DNA from: Aggregatilineales bacterium
GTDB lineage: Bacteria > Chloroflexota > Anaerolineae > Aggregatilineales > Phototrophicaceae
Reading direction: 5' to 3'
DNA: 64,000 nucleotides
Assembly (NCBI GenBank): GCA_030834905.1
Contig: JAUQWZ010000034.1
Coordinates: 434,001 to 498,000 of the forward strand
In this document: piece by piece, positions 1-8,948 of the stretch
Numbering within the stretch: the first letter of the stretch is position 1
How the letters are laid out: each line of letters starts with the position of its first letter
The notes under the pieces: model-generated
Told to the model about the DNA's origin: nothing
The model's database searches: none
Seen by the model: the letters and a program-made list of their open reading frames with translations, nothing else
Program-made: the position numbers and the translations under genes

Positions 1-1
1 C

Positions 2-211
2 GTCGTTCAGATATTCACCGAGCCGTTCCTGCTCACGTCCGGCGGTCCCGGACGGGAGACGCTGACGCCAGCCATGAACATCTACAATCGCGCCTTCATC
101 CGGCTGGATATGGGTTACGCCTCCGCCTGGAGCGTGACCATGATCGTCGTGCTGGCGGTCTTTTCAATCATCTACCAACTGGTAAATCGCCGGTTGTCCG
201 CCGACCGTTAG
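2..211 (+). CDS. Sugar ABC transporter permease, MalF/UgpA type (C-terminal fragment)
   Basis: Only the last 69 codons are present; the frame is open to the left edge and ends with TAG. The segment reads QIFTEPFLLTSGGPG followed by MNIYNRAFI and a final hydrophobic helix, the typical end of the first membrane subunit of carbohydrate ABC importers (MalF, UgpA, LacF). These subunits form the membrane pore together with a MalG-type partner. That partner follows 15 bases downstream, so the two form one operon with the glycosidases behind them. The sugar imported cannot be read from this fragment. The family call is firm; the substrate is unknown. Confidence 0.85.
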   Translation, partial: VVQIFTEPFLLTSGGPGRETLTPAMNIYNRAFIRLDMGYASAWSVTMIVVLAVFSIIYQLVNRRLSADR

Positions 212-226
212 CAGGAGACTCGAAAA

Positions 227-1096
227 ATGGATCGTGGCTTCTTATCCAATATCGAACTTCGCACCACCAGCGGTCGGCTGTACTACGCGCTGGCGATGGT
301 CATCCTGCTGGCGGTGGCGGTGGTGGCATTATTCCCCTTCTTCTTTGCCTTTACATCCGGGCTAAAGGGCAGCACCGAGATTTTCGCCGCCGGGCTGGAT
401 CTGTTTCCGGCGTCGCCACGCTGGGAAAATTACACCAACGCCTGGACGATGTTTGACATGTCGCGGCTGTTCGGGAACTCGATCCTGATCACCGGTGTCA
501 GTGTAATACTGCGGCTGACCATTTCCGCCGCCGCCGCCTTCAGCCTGTCGAAGCTGAAACCGTTCGGCGGGCGCATCATCACGCTCGGCTTTCTGCTGAC
601 GCTGATGATCCCGTCGATAGCCTACTTTGTGCCGCTGTATACTACCATCGCCAGACTGCCCATCATAAATGTGAGCCTGCTCAATACCTATTGGGGTCTG
701 TGGCTGCCCTACAGCGTGGATGCCTTCTCGATCTTCGTCCTCAAAACCTTCTTTGACCGCATCCCTCAGGATTTGCTGGACAGCGCCCGTGTGGACGGCG
801 CAACCGCGCTGCAAATGCTGCGCCATATCATCCTGCCGCTGTCGCGCTCGATTCTGATTGTGTTGTGCGTGCTGGCATTCGTCGGCTTGTGGAAAGACTT
901 TCTGCTGCCTTACCTGGTGATCACTGATCCATCCAGACAGCCGATCACAGTGCGCCTGTTCTATATTGCCGATGACTACAGTGTAAACTTGCAGATGGCG
1001 GCGTCATTTGTGGCGCTGCTGCCGCCGCTGCTGATTGCTATCCTGCTTCAGCGCTATATGAAAGTCGGTCTAACCCTGGGCGGCGTTAAGGGTTAG
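227..1096 (+). CDS. Carbohydrate ABC transporter permease, MalG type
   Basis: This 289-residue membrane protein has about six hydrophobic segments and the cytoplasmic EAA-loop, seen as SARVDGATALQMLRHIILPL around residues 187-206, which docks onto the ATPase. Length and the C-terminal sequence QRYMKVGLTLGGVKG are typical of MalG/UgpE-type inner-membrane subunits of sugar ABC importers. The start follows AGGAG (212-216) at a normal distance. It lies 15 bases after the MalF-like fragment and 15 bases before a GH31 glycosidase, so transported oligosaccharides are probably cleaved by the downstream enzymes. No ATPase or solute-binding protein is visible; these are presumably upstream of the window or elsewhere. 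Confidence 0.93.
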   Translation: MDRGFLSNIELRTTSGRLYYALAMVILLAVAVVALFPFFFAFTSGLKGSTEIFAAGLDLFPASPRWENYTNAWTMFDMSRLFGNSILITGVSVILRLTISAAAAFSLSKLKPFGGRIITLGFLLTLMIPSIAYFVPLYTTIARLPIINVSLLNTYWGLWLPYSVDAFSIFVLKTFFDRIPQDLLDSARVDGATALQMLRHIILPLSRSILIVLCVLAFVGLWKDFLLPYLVITDPSRQPITVRLFYIADDYSVNLQMAASFVALLPPLLIAILLQRYMKVGLTLGGVKG

Positions 1097-1111
1097 CGAG
1101 GAGAATCATTC

Positions 1112-3811
1112 ATGCCGTTAATTCCTGAGCAGTTCCGGCTTCAACTGAACCCAACTGCTGCTCGTGATGCCGTCGTGCGCGTCGGAAATGCCCGCTTCAC
1201 CGTCCTGACCGACCGCCTGATCCGGCTGGAATACGATCCGGCGGGCTGTTTTGAAGACCGCGCTACCCAGACGATGTGGTATCGCAGCCAGCCAGTGCCG
1301 CCGTTCGTCGTGCAGCCCACCGATCAGGGTATCGAGATCGTGACCGACGCGCTGCGCCTGCGCTACAGGGGGCAAAACGGGGATGGCTTCACGCCAGAAA
1401 ACCTGTCGATCCGCGTCAACGCGACCGGCGCGACCTGGTCACCGGGAACGCCTGACGAAGGCAACCTCAAAGGCACAACCCGCACGCTGGATTTTATCAA
1501 CGGCTATACGCCGCTGGGCAGCGGCTTGGTTTCGCGGGCTGGCTGGTCGCTGCTGGACGATTCGAGCGCGTTCGTCCTCAACGACGACGGCTGGCTGGAA
1601 GCCCGCGCGACTCCCGAAAGCGACTGGTATTTCTTCGGCTACGGTTTTGACTACAAAGCCTGCCTGCGCGATTACTGCGCCATCAGCGGGCACGCGCCGC
1701 TGATTCCGCGCTGGATTCTGGGCAACTGGTGGAGCCGCTTCTGGGCATACACCCAGGACGAACTGACACAGCTTCTGAGCGACTTCGAGAACTACGAAAT
1801 CCCCCTTTCGGTGTGCATCGTCGATATGGACTGGCACATCACCCGGACGGGCAACAGCAGCAGCGGCTGGACAGGCTATACCTGGAACCGGGATTTGTTC
1901 CCCGATCCGCAGGGATTCATCGAGTCCGTCCATCAGAAGGGGCTGCGAACAGCGCTCAACCTGCACCCCGCCGAAGGGATTCACCCGCACGAGGAGCAGT
2001 ATCCCGAAATGGCGCGGCGGCTGGGCATTGACCCCGCCACGCGGCAGCCGATCCCGTTCGACATCACCGATCCCACATTCGTGACCGCCTATTTTGAAGT
2101 CCTGCACCACCCTAACGAAGCGCTGGGCGTCGATTTCTGGTGGGTGGACTGGCAGCAGGGGCTGGAGTGTCGCATCCCCGGGCTTGACCCGCTGTGGCTG
2201 ATCAACCACCTGCACTATCTGGATCTGGGACGCGACGGCACGCGCCGCCCGTTCATCTTCTCGCGCTGGGGCAATGAAGGACACCAGCGCTACCCGATAG
2301 GCTTTTCCGGCGACAGCTACAAGACCTGGGAAACGCTGCGGTTTGAAACCTACATGACCGCGACCGCGTCCAACGTCGCCTACGGCTGGTGGAGTCACGA
2401 TATCGGCGGGCATACCAGCGGCGACGGCGACAGCGAACTGCTCACCCGCTGGGTACAGTTCGGCGTGCTCAGCCCGATCATGCGCTTTCACAGCACCAAT
2501 GGCACTTTCTATGATCAGCGCCCCTGGACATTCGAGGACGAGAACGTCCGCACTGTGCTGCGCGATACGCTCCAGCTTCGCCACGCGCTGATCCCGTACC
2601 TGTACACGATGGCATGGCGAGCGCACGAAGACTCGCTGCCGCTGCTGCTGCCGATGTATTATGAATACCCCGAAAGCGAGGCGGCGTATCACTGCCCGCA
2701 TCAATACCTGTTTGGCTCCGAATTGATTGCCGCGCCGTTTGTCGAGCCGATCAACCCCGAAACCGGGCTGGCGCGTCAGGTCGTCTGGCTGCCGGAAGGC
2801 GACTGGTATCACGTCTTCACCGGCGAGTATTATCAGGGCAGCCGCTGGCAGGTGATCTACGGCGGGCTGGCGGATATTCCACTGTTCGCCAAAGCGGGCG
2901 CGATTGTGCCGCTGGGCGCGCGGGTTGGCTGGGGCGGCATCGATAACCCCGACGAACTCCATCTTCATCTGTTCGCGGGCGGGAACCACAGCTTCACACT
3001 CTATGAGGACGACGGCAGCAGCCGCGCCTATCTCGACGGCGACCACTGCCAGACAACCTTCAGCCAGCGCTGGCAGGAAAACCAGCTTGAGTTCACAATG
3101 GATGCCGCCGAGGGCAGCAGAGCGCTCATCCCCGCCGAGCGCGCGATCCATCTGTACATTCACGGCGTCCGGGAAGATGCCGCCATTACGGCGCTGGTGG
3201 ATGGTTCAGCCGTATCCACGACCAGCGACTATGACGCCCAGACCGAGACGCTGCGCATCCACGATCTGAAGGTCAAACCGGCGGCTGACCTGCGAGTGAC
3301 GCTGCGCGCCGCCGAGCCGACGCTGTTCGCGCGGCGCGACCGCAAGCGCGAGACGATTTTGCGCCTGCTGCGCGCCTTCCGGCTGAATACGGGCGTGCGC
3401 AACAAGCTGGCGGAAATCGTGGACGCGCTGATCGCCAATCCCGAACACATTGCGCCCTATCTGGTCACTATGTCCGAGGCGCAGTCCCGCGCCCTGTGCG
3501 AACTGTTGTTTGACGCGGGCGTGCATCACGCTGCCGACACGCAGCAGCCCACGCTGCTGATCCTGTGGAACAACCGCGAGGACAACGCCATCACCTACCG
3601 CTACGGCGAAGCCTTCCTGTACTTCGGCGCGGTCAATGGCGCGCATCATGAAAACGGCGTTGTCCCGCGTTTCGCGGCACGCATCCCGAACATGCAGTCG
3701 TGGCGCGATGGCGCGCTGGGCGAGCGCGTCCATAAAACGCAGTGGCAGATACAGGTCGATTATCGCAATCTGGCGACGGTGATTGAGTCCGACCGCGAAA
3801 AGACGCCGTAA
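1112..3811 (+). CDS. Glycoside hydrolase family 31 (alpha-glucosidase/alpha-xylosidase type)
   Basis: The 899-residue protein has the GH31 order: an N-terminal beta-sandwich (about 20-190), a (beta/alpha)8 barrel (about 195-520) and C-terminal beta domains. D346 in DFWWVDWQQG fits the catalytic nucleophile, and D401 in GFSGDS fits the acid/base. WWSRFW near 207 and the SHDIGGH segment near 428 are also family hallmarks. The last 150 or so residues form an extra region I do not recognise. No signal peptide is seen, so the enzyme should act in the cytoplasm on alpha-linked oligosaccharides brought in by the upstream importer. A GAGGAGA ribosome site precedes the ATG. The exact substrate (glucose, xylose or sulfoquinovose type) is not determined. 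Confidence 0.93.
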   Translation: MPLIPEQFRLQLNPTAARDAVVRVGNARFTVLTDRLIRLEYDPAGCFEDRATQTMWYRSQPVPPFVVQPTDQGIEIVTDALRLRYRGQNGDGFTPENLSIRVNATGATWSPGTPDEGNLKGTTRTLDFINGYTPLGSGLVSRAGWSLLDDSSAFVLNDDGWLEARATPESDWYFFGYGFDYKACLRDYCAISGHAPLIPRWILGNWWSRFWAYTQDELTQLLSDFENYEIPLSVCIVDMDWHITRTGNSSSGWTGYTWNRDLFPDPQGFIESVHQKGLRTALNLHPAEGIHPHEEQYPEMARRLGIDPATRQPIPFDITDPTFVTAYFEVLHHPNEALGVDFWWVDWQQGLECRIPGLDPLWLINHLHYLDLGRDGTRRPFIFSRWGNEGHQRYPIGFSGDSYKTWETLRFETYMTATASNVAYGWWSHDIGGHTSGDGDSELLTRWVQFGVLSPIMRFHSTNGTFYDQRPWTFEDENVRTVLRDTLQLRHALIPYLYTMAWRAHEDSLPLLLPMYYEYPESEAAYHCPHQYLFGSELIAAPFVEPINPETGLARQVVWLPEGDWYHVFTGEYYQGSRWQVIYGGLADIPLFAKAGAIVPLGARVGWGGIDNPDELHLHLFAGGNHSFTLYEDDGSSRAYLDGDHCQTTFSQRWQENQLEFTMDAAEGSRALIPAERAIHLYIHGVREDAAITALVDGSAVSTTSDYDAQTETLRIHDLKVKPAADLRVTLRAAEPTLFARRDRKRETILRLLRAFRLNTGVRNKLAEIVDALIANPEHIAPYLVTMSEAQSRALCELLFDAGVHHAADTQQPTLLILWNNREDNAITYRYGEAFLYFGAVNGAHHENGVVPRFAARIPNMQSWRDGALGERVHKTQWQIQVDYRNLATVIESDREKTP

Positions 3812-3833
3812 GCGAGTTTTGAGGGGACATCAC

Positions 3834-5099
3834 ATGAGAACCGGAGTTATCAAACATCGGGTCTGGCTGCTGGCGCTGCTGCTGTGTTCCATCCCGCTGT
3901 CGCTGTCGGCGCAGGCTGACGAGGCGAAATCAGACGCCGCGCCGCTGCTGCGTCAGACCGGCAGCCAACGCCCGCTGCTGATGGCACACTACATGCCCTG
4001 GTATCAAACGCCCGACGTCAGCGGCTACTGGGGCTGGCACTGGACGATGGATCATTTTGATCCCGACGCTGGTACATTTGCCTCGCACTACACGCCGCTG
4101 ACCGGACTATACGATTCGTCGGATGACGCGGTGCTGGAATATCAGGTGCTGCTGATGAAGCTGGCGGGCATTGACGGCGTAATTGTCGATTGGTACGGCA
4201 CTGCCGATTTCCGCGATTACGCCGTCCTCAACGCCAGCACCGCCCGGCTGTTCGAGTATGTCACGCGGGCTGGGCTGCGTTTTGCGCTGTGCTACGAAGA
4301 CCAGACCATCCTGCACATGACCAACGACGGCTATCTCAGCGGCGAGGATGCGGTCGCGCAGGCGCAAGCCGACATGAACCACGCGCTGGAACAGTGGCTT
4401 GGTCACGACCGCTATCTGACCTACAACGGGCAGCCGCTGCTGTTTGTGTTTGGTCCCCAGTATTTCCGCGATCCGGCAAACTGGACGGCGATATTCTCCG
4501 GGATGGACGTGTCTCCGGCGCTGGTCACGCTGGATGGACACATGGATTGGGCGGCGCTGGCGGGCTACCCCTGGCCCCCGATGGAATATGCCGGGGGCGC
4601 TGAAATGGGGCTGCCGGTCGTCGAAAGCTACCTTGAGCTTTTTTACCGCAACGCCCGCCGTCATGACATCGTCGTTGGCGGCGCTTTTCCCAGCTTTCAT
4701 GATATTTACGCGCAGGCAGAGGTGCGATCCAGCTTCGGCTATCTGGCGGCGCAGGACGGCGAAACCCTGCGCCGGACGCTCGAAATCGCTCTGGCGCAAG
4801 ACCCTTACCTCATCCAGTTGATCACCTGGAACGACTACGGCGAAGGCACGATGATCGAGCCGACCGAAGAGACGGGCTACCAGTATCTGGAGATCGTGCA
4901 GGAAACGCGCCGGGCGCTGGACGATTTCGCCGCCCTGCCCGACCATCTGCGCCTGCCGCTGCGCCTGTTTCACCTGAGACGAACTTACAGCGGCGACACA
5001 ACTGTAAACGCCCGCCTGGATGACGCCTTCAGCGCCCTGGTCGCTGGCGACACCGCCGTCGCCGGGGTTATCCTCGACCAGTACGACACCAGCGGCTGA
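3834..5099 (+). CDS. Secreted GH99/GH71-like glycan-active protein
   Basis: The start at 3834 is chosen because it follows GAGGGG and opens a clear signal peptide (Arg/Lys-rich start, then WLLALLLCSIPLSLSAQA). The mature part, about 390 residues, begins MAHYMPWYQTPDVSGYWGWHW and contains GIDGVIVDWYG and later WNDYGEGTMIEP. These are features of the GH99/GH71-like TIM-barrel group, which includes endo-alpha-mannanases and many uncharacterised glycan-binding relatives. It is the last gene of the sugar operon, 22 bases after GH31, and is followed by a terminator. An extracellular depolymerase feeding oligosaccharides to the importer is plausible; the catalytic residues and substrate were not established. 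Confidence 0.8.
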   Translation: MRTGVIKHRVWLLALLLCSIPLSLSAQADEAKSDAAPLLRQTGSQRPLLMAHYMPWYQTPDVSGYWGWHWTMDHFDPDAGTFASHYTPLTGLYDSSDDAVLEYQVLLMKLAGIDGVIVDWYGTADFRDYAVLNASTARLFEYVTRAGLRFALCYEDQTILHMTNDGYLSGEDAVAQAQADMNHALEQWLGHDRYLTYNGQPLLFVFGPQYFRDPANWTAIFSGMDVSPALVTLDGHMDWAALAGYPWPPMEYAGGAEMGLPVVESYLELFYRNARRHDIVVGGAFPSFHDIYAQAEVRSSFGYLAAQDGETLRRTLEIALAQDPYLIQLITWNDYGEGTMIEPTEETGYQYLEIVQETRRALDDFAALPDHLRLPLRLFHLRRTYSGDTTVNARLDDAFSALVAGDTAVAGVILDQYDTSG

Positions 5100-5137
5100 C
5101 CACACCTCGCCCCCGCCACTAAGCGCATTTCTGGCAG

Positions 5138-5166
5138 AAAACACGTCGAACAGGGCGTGTTTTTTT
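5138..5166 (+). terminator. Rho-independent terminator of the sugar operon
   Basis: AAACACG (5139-5145) pairs with CGTGTTT (5156-5162) around a 10-base loop and runs into seven T residues. It lies 39 bases after the stop of the GH99-like gene and before the promoter of the metal ATPase. Confidence 0.8.
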
Positions 5167-5197
5167 GATCACACCAGCCGCTGGCAAAACAGAAATG

Positions 5198-5226
5198 TTG
5201 TTGTTTTTGAAGACGTATACTATAAC
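5198..5226 (+). promoter_or_regulatory. Probable sigma70-type promoter of the metal ATPase gene
   Basis: TTGTTG (5198-5203) and TATAAC (5221-5226) are separated by 17 bases. The overlapping TATACT at 5216 is an alternative -10 but has a worse spacer. Transcription would start near 5233, about 28 bases before the chosen ATG. Confidence 0.5.
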
Positions 5227-5260
5227 AATGCACATAACCCAGTGGAGAGGATGCGGCGCG

Positions 5261-7393
5261 ATGGAACACAATCACAGCCATGAACAGCACCCGGATCATG
5301 CACATCACGCCGCAGAAGACCACGCGCGCCATGTACCGGAACCGGCAGTAGATCATGCCGCGCATGGTGCGGCAGAACAGCATACGGAACACCAGCATTC
5401 ACACGGCGCGCACACCGATCATACCGGGCATGAGATAATGTTCCGCAACCGCTTCTGGGTATGCCTCATCCTGACCATTCCGGTGCTGCTGTTCAGCCCC
5501 ATGATCCAGGAGTGGTTCGGCTTTTCGATGCCGACATTCACGGGAAGCGACCTGATCGGACCCGTTTTTGCCATTGCCATCTTTGCCTATGGTGGACTCC
5601 CATTTCTGCAAATGGCGGTGCCAGAAGTGCAAAATCGCAAACCGGGCATGATGACGCTGATCTCGCTGGCGATAACCGTCGCCTTTGCTTACAGCCTGTT
5701 CGCTGCCGTGACCGGAAGCAGCATGGGGTTCTTCTGGGAAATGGCTACTTTAATCGACATCATGCTGCTGGGACACTGGCTGGAGATGCGCAGCGTCCGT
5801 CAGGCATCGGGCGCGCTCAACGAACTGGCAAAGCTGATGCCGGATACTGCCGAGCGCGTCACTGAAAATGGCGCTACTGAGGAAGTCCATGTCGCCGATC
5901 TGCGCACCGGTGATGTGATACTGGTTCGCCCGGGTGCCAGCATTCCGGCGGATGGTGAAATCATTGAAGGACACTCTGACCTCAACGAAGCCATGATTAC
6001 CGGCGAATCACAACCGGTCGAGAAGGACGAGGGCGACAGCGTCATCGCTGGCACGATCAATGGCGATGGCAGCCTGCGGGTTCGGGTTTCGGCGACCGGT
6101 GACAAAACGGCGCTTGCCGGGATCATGCGGCTGGTCGAGCAAGCGCAAAGCAGCAAATCAGATACCCAGATCCTCGCCGACAAAGCCGCAGGATGGCTGT
6201 TTTATATCGCGTTAGCGGTGGCGGCTATAACGGCTGTGGCGTGGACTGCCGCCATCGGGTGGGAATTGGAAGTGCTGGAACGGGTGGTGACGGTGCTGGT
6301 GATCGCCTGCCCTCATGCGCTGGGGCTGGCAATTCCGCTGGTGGTGGCTATCAGCACGTCTATCGGCGCGCGCAATGGCATTCTGGTTCGTGACCGGCTG
6401 GCACTGGAAGAAGCCCGCCAGATCGACACGGTGATCTTTGATAAAACGGGGACGCTGACCGAGGGACGCTTTGGCGTCGTCAGCATGATCGCCGCTGAAG
6501 GCTGGCAGGAAGACCAGGCGCTGGCGCTGGCGCTCGCGGTTGAAGGCGACTCGGAACATCCAATTGCGCGCGGTATTCGCCAGAAGGCAGAAGAAAGCGG
6601 GGTGAAACCGGTGGCTATCACCGATTTCGAGGCGATTAAAGGGCGCGGCATTAAAGCCACCTACGAGGGCAAAGCCGTTCACGTAGGCGGTCCCAGAATG
6701 CTGGAACTGCTCGCGCTTGAACTCACGGGGGACATAGATCGTTTCGGGCAGCAAGCCAATGACAATGCCCAGACCGTTGTCTACCTGATTGTAGATAATC
6801 AGGTTGTGGCGGCGTTCGCGCTGGCAGATGTGGTGCGCAGCGAGAGCAAACAGGCAGTCCAGCGACTGCATGAAATGGGCATGGAAGTCGCCATGCTGAC
6901 CGGAGACAGCCAACCGGTAGCCGAAGCTGTCGCCCGTGAGCTAGGCATTGACACGGTGTTCGCCGAAGTGCTGCCAGAACACAAGGATCAGAAGGTCGCC
7001 GAACTGCAGGCGCAGGGCAAAAAAGTGGCGATGGTTGGTGATGGCGTGAACGACGCGCCTGCCCTGACCCGCGCCGATATTGGCATCGCTATTGGCAGCG
7101 GCACCGATGTGGCGATTGAGTCCGCCGGGATTATCCTGGTACGAAGTAATCCGCTGGATGTGGTCAAAATCTTTGAACTCAGCCACGCCACGTACCGCAA
7201 GATGATCCAGAATCTAATCTGGGCAACGGGCTACAACGTGATCGCGCTGCCACTGGCGGCAGGCATCCTGGCACCGGTTGGCTTTATCCTGTCTCCGGCG
7301 GTTGGCGCGGTGCTAATGTCCCTGAGCACCATCGTCGTAGCAATCAATGCGCAGCTACTGAGACGCACGGCTCTAGCGGGTCAACCCGCCTGA
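5261..7393 (+). CDS. copB: P1B-type copper/metal-transporting ATPase, CopB-like
   Basis: This 710-residue ATPase pumps metal ions across the cytoplasmic membrane. Visible motifs are TGES (247-250), the membrane metal-site motif CPH (350-352), the phosphorylation motif DKTGT (394-398), the HP motif in SEHPIA (431-436) and GDGVND (593-598). CPH rather than CPC places it with the CopB/P1B-3 group exporting Cu or Ag. There is no CxxC heavy-metal domain; instead the first 57 residues hold 18 histidines, likely a metal-binding tail. The start at 5261 sits 10 bases after GGAGAGG; an ATG at 5228 in the same frame is possible. It has its own promoter and ends at a bidirectional terminator. Confidence 0.95.
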   Translation: MEHNHSHEQHPDHAHHAAEDHARHVPEPAVDHAAHGAAEQHTEHQHSHGAHTDHTGHEIMFRNRFWVCLILTIPVLLFSPMIQEWFGFSMPTFTGSDLIGPVFAIAIFAYGGLPFLQMAVPEVQNRKPGMMTLISLAITVAFAYSLFAAVTGSSMGFFWEMATLIDIMLLGHWLEMRSVRQASGALNELAKLMPDTAERVTENGATEEVHVADLRTGDVILVRPGASIPADGEIIEGHSDLNEAMITGESQPVEKDEGDSVIAGTINGDGSLRVRVSATGDKTALAGIMRLVEQAQSSKSDTQILADKAAGWLFYIALAVAAITAVAWTAAIGWELEVLERVVTVLVIACPHALGLAIPLVVAISTSIGARNGILVRDRLALEEARQIDTVIFDKTGTLTEGRFGVVSMIAAEGWQEDQALALALAVEGDSEHPIARGIRQKAEESGVKPVAITDFEAIKGRGIKATYEGKAVHVGGPRMLELLALELTGDIDRFGQQANDNAQTVVYLIVDNQVVAAFALADVVRSESKQAVQRLHEMGMEVAMLTGDSQPVAEAVARELGIDTVFAEVLPEHKDQKVAELQAQGKKVAMVGDGVNDAPALTRADIGIAIGSGTDVAIESAGIILVRSNPLDVVKIFELSHATYRKMIQNLIWATGYNVIALPLAAGILAPVGFILSPAVGAVLMSLSTIVVAINAQLLRRTALAGQPA

Positions 7394-7421
7394 AGTGTGG
7401 TGTGAGCCGACACGTTGAAAC

Positions 7422-7450
7422 AAAAAAGCGACCCATGTTGGTCGCTTTTT
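7422..7450. terminator. Bidirectional terminator between metal ATPase and tRNA-Val
   Basis: A perfect 11-base stem, AAAAAGCGACC (7423-7433) with GGTCGCTTTTT (7440-7450), closes a six-base loop. It has A-run and T-run flanks, so it can stop both the rightward ATPase transcript and the leftward tRNA transcript. The same GCGACC/GGTCGC stem recurs after the tRNA-Gly gene. Confidence 0.85.
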
Positions 7451-7458
7451 GCTTGCTG

Positions 7459-7531
7459 TGGGCGGTATAGGACTCGAACCTATAACCTTCTCGACGTCAA
7501 CGAGACGCTCGGCCAATTGAGCTAACCGCCC
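7459..7531 (-). tRNA. tRNA-Val (anticodon GAC)
   Basis: The reverse strand folds into a full cloverleaf. The acceptor stem is GGGCGGT/ACCGCCC, the D-arm GCTC/GAGC, and the anticodon stem TCTCG/CGAGA with loop TTGACGT (anticodon GAC). The T-arm is ATAGG/CCTAT with loop TTCGAGT, and the discriminator is A. The CCA end is not encoded. A good promoter lies just upstream (7543-7570) and a terminator just downstream, so it is a single-gene unit. Confidence 0.96.
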
Positions 7532-7542
7532 GCTTAGTTGTA

Positions 7543-7570
7543 AGTATAGACAAATCAGACCGCTTTTCAA
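7543..7570 (-). promoter_or_regulatory. Promoter of tRNA-Val
   Basis: On the minus strand TTGAAA (7570-7565) and TATACT (7548-7543) are 16 bases apart, placing the start of transcription a few bases before the tRNA. Confidence 0.75.
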
Positions 7571-7636
7571 GTCCTAATCTTCGCCGGACGTGGGGAACAT
7601 CGCGGTCGTTGTAGGGGCGCGTCCAATTTTGACCCC

Positions 7637-7704
7637 TTGACAGCTTATCGAGCCTGCTATACACTTTATTCTAATTATTCGCATAGACGCATAATTAGAA
7701 TAAA
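7637..7704 (+). promoter_or_regulatory. Promoter with large palindromic operator of the ArsR-like gene
   Basis: TTGACA (7637-7642) is followed 17 bases later by TACACT (7660-7665). Overlapping and just after the -10 box is a perfect 14-base inverted repeat, TTTATTCTAATTAT (7665-7678) and ATAATTAGAATAAA (7691-7704), with a 12-base centre. Its AT-rich palindrome and position over the transcription start fit the operator of a dimeric ArsR-family repressor, here most likely the product of the gene that follows, acting on itself. Confidence 0.75.
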
Positions 7705-7725
7705 GCAGGAAGAGTTGAGGGTTTG

Positions 7726-8829
7726 ATGGTGTTCTCTCGCGATTACGTCTTAGCGCCACACATTGTTCGGGTCGGGTTTACCCTTGCGCCCGCCGTCAAC
7801 ATTCTCGACAGTATGCATCTGTTGAGTGAAGTAGACGCCTATTCCGGTTTCAGCGACTGGGTGACGACGACGGCAGCGCACATGTCTGAAGAGCAGCTGC
7901 GCCGCACCCGGCTGGTCTTTGGCGCGCTGGAGATGATTATCTACCAGCACATGAATCCGGCGTACAACAGATTCGAGGCATTTCTGGACGCAGTCGCCGC
8001 CGAAGATCCCTATCAACTCGTCGAAACGCTGTGGGATGAGCTGGCAAAAATGCCGACCAAATATCCCGAACACTGGTCGGGGGACAAACCTGCCCCAAGC
8101 CGCGATGCCCTCAAGAATGATCGTCAGGTCTACATCGACTTTATGACGACCGTCTACTACCAACACGGCGATGCGCAGCTCTGGGACGAAGCCTATGACC
8201 TGCTGCAAGACCCGCCGCGTGCCCGGACACTGGTGCTGGAGCATCTGCAAACCTTATACGAGGAATATGTGGAACCGGAGTGGAAGCGGGTTCAGCCCAT
8301 GCTCCAGGAATCGGTCACCGCGTTCCAGAAGCTGGATTACTCAAATCTGACGGTCTTCGAGGCGATTCGCGCCGTGACCGGACGCGATATAACCAGCAAG
8401 CCGGAGATTAACGTTGAAGCAGTTGAGAGCGTCGTCTTTATACCAGCAGCGCATATCGGTCCCTACATTGCCACTTACATACGTGACCAGACGCTGTATG
8501 TCAGCTTTGGGGCGCGCCTGCCGCATGGGGTGCAGTCGGCGTCGTCAGATTTGAGCCGCGCTGAGCTGCTGATCCGCCTGAACGCGCTCGCCGATGACTC
8601 GCGGCTGCGGATTCTCGAACTGCTGACGCAGCACGACGAGATGTGCGCTCAGGACATTATCGAGCAACTGGGCTTAAGCCAGCCGACCATTTCGCGCCAC
8701 TTAAGCCAACTGACCGCCACCGGCTATATCATCGAGCGCCGCCGGGATGTGGCGAAGTGCTACAGCCTGAATAGCGACCGAGTGAACGACACCCTGCGCG
8801 CGCTGTCAAATTTTCTCTCGCGCCAGTAG
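7726..8829 (+). CDS. ArsR-family transcriptional regulator with long N-terminal domain
   Basis: The 367-residue protein carries an ArsR-type winged helix at its C-terminus (about 280-365). This is seen in LNALADDSRLRILELL, then LGLSQPTISRHLSQL as the recognition helix region, then IIERRRDVAKCYSL as the wing. The first 270 residues have no motif I can name and probably sense a ligand or drive dimerisation. The metal-binding CxC of classical ArsR is absent, so metal sensing is not supported. ATG 7726 follows GAGGG; a TTG sits one codon earlier. A strong promoter and a 14+14 base palindrome directly upstream suggest autoregulation. Confidence 0.85.
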   Translation: MVFSRDYVLAPHIVRVGFTLAPAVNILDSMHLLSEVDAYSGFSDWVTTTAAHMSEEQLRRTRLVFGALEMIIYQHMNPAYNRFEAFLDAVAAEDPYQLVETLWDELAKMPTKYPEHWSGDKPAPSRDALKNDRQVYIDFMTTVYYQHGDAQLWDEAYDLLQDPPRARTLVLEHLQTLYEEYVEPEWKRVQPMLQESVTAFQKLDYSNLTVFEAIRAVTGRDITSKPEINVEAVESVVFIPAAHIGPYIATYIRDQTLYVSFGARLPHGVQSASSDLSRAELLIRLNALADDSRLRILELLTQHDEMCAQDIIEQLGLSQPTISRHLSQLTATGYIIERRRDVAKCYSLNSDRVNDTLRALSNFLSRQ

Positions 8830-8948
8830 CCCAGGCAGCGGTCACCATCGAGGGCGAGCGCTAACGGTTCCGTTTTGAGTTGCAGTCCTGACTCATCCAC
8901 CCTGTTCGACAGCTTATGAGCCTGAACTAACGCAGCGAGGAAACCGCT

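Noticed and set aside
1439..3163. A 574-codon open frame on the minus strand opposite the GH31 gene
   Set aside because: GH31 motifs are intact on the plus strand; the antisense product has no family features.
7726..8829. Metal-responsive ArsR
   Set aside because: It has no CxC or other metal-site cysteines in the winged helix, so linkage to the nearby metal ATPase is only positional, and a tRNA unit lies between.
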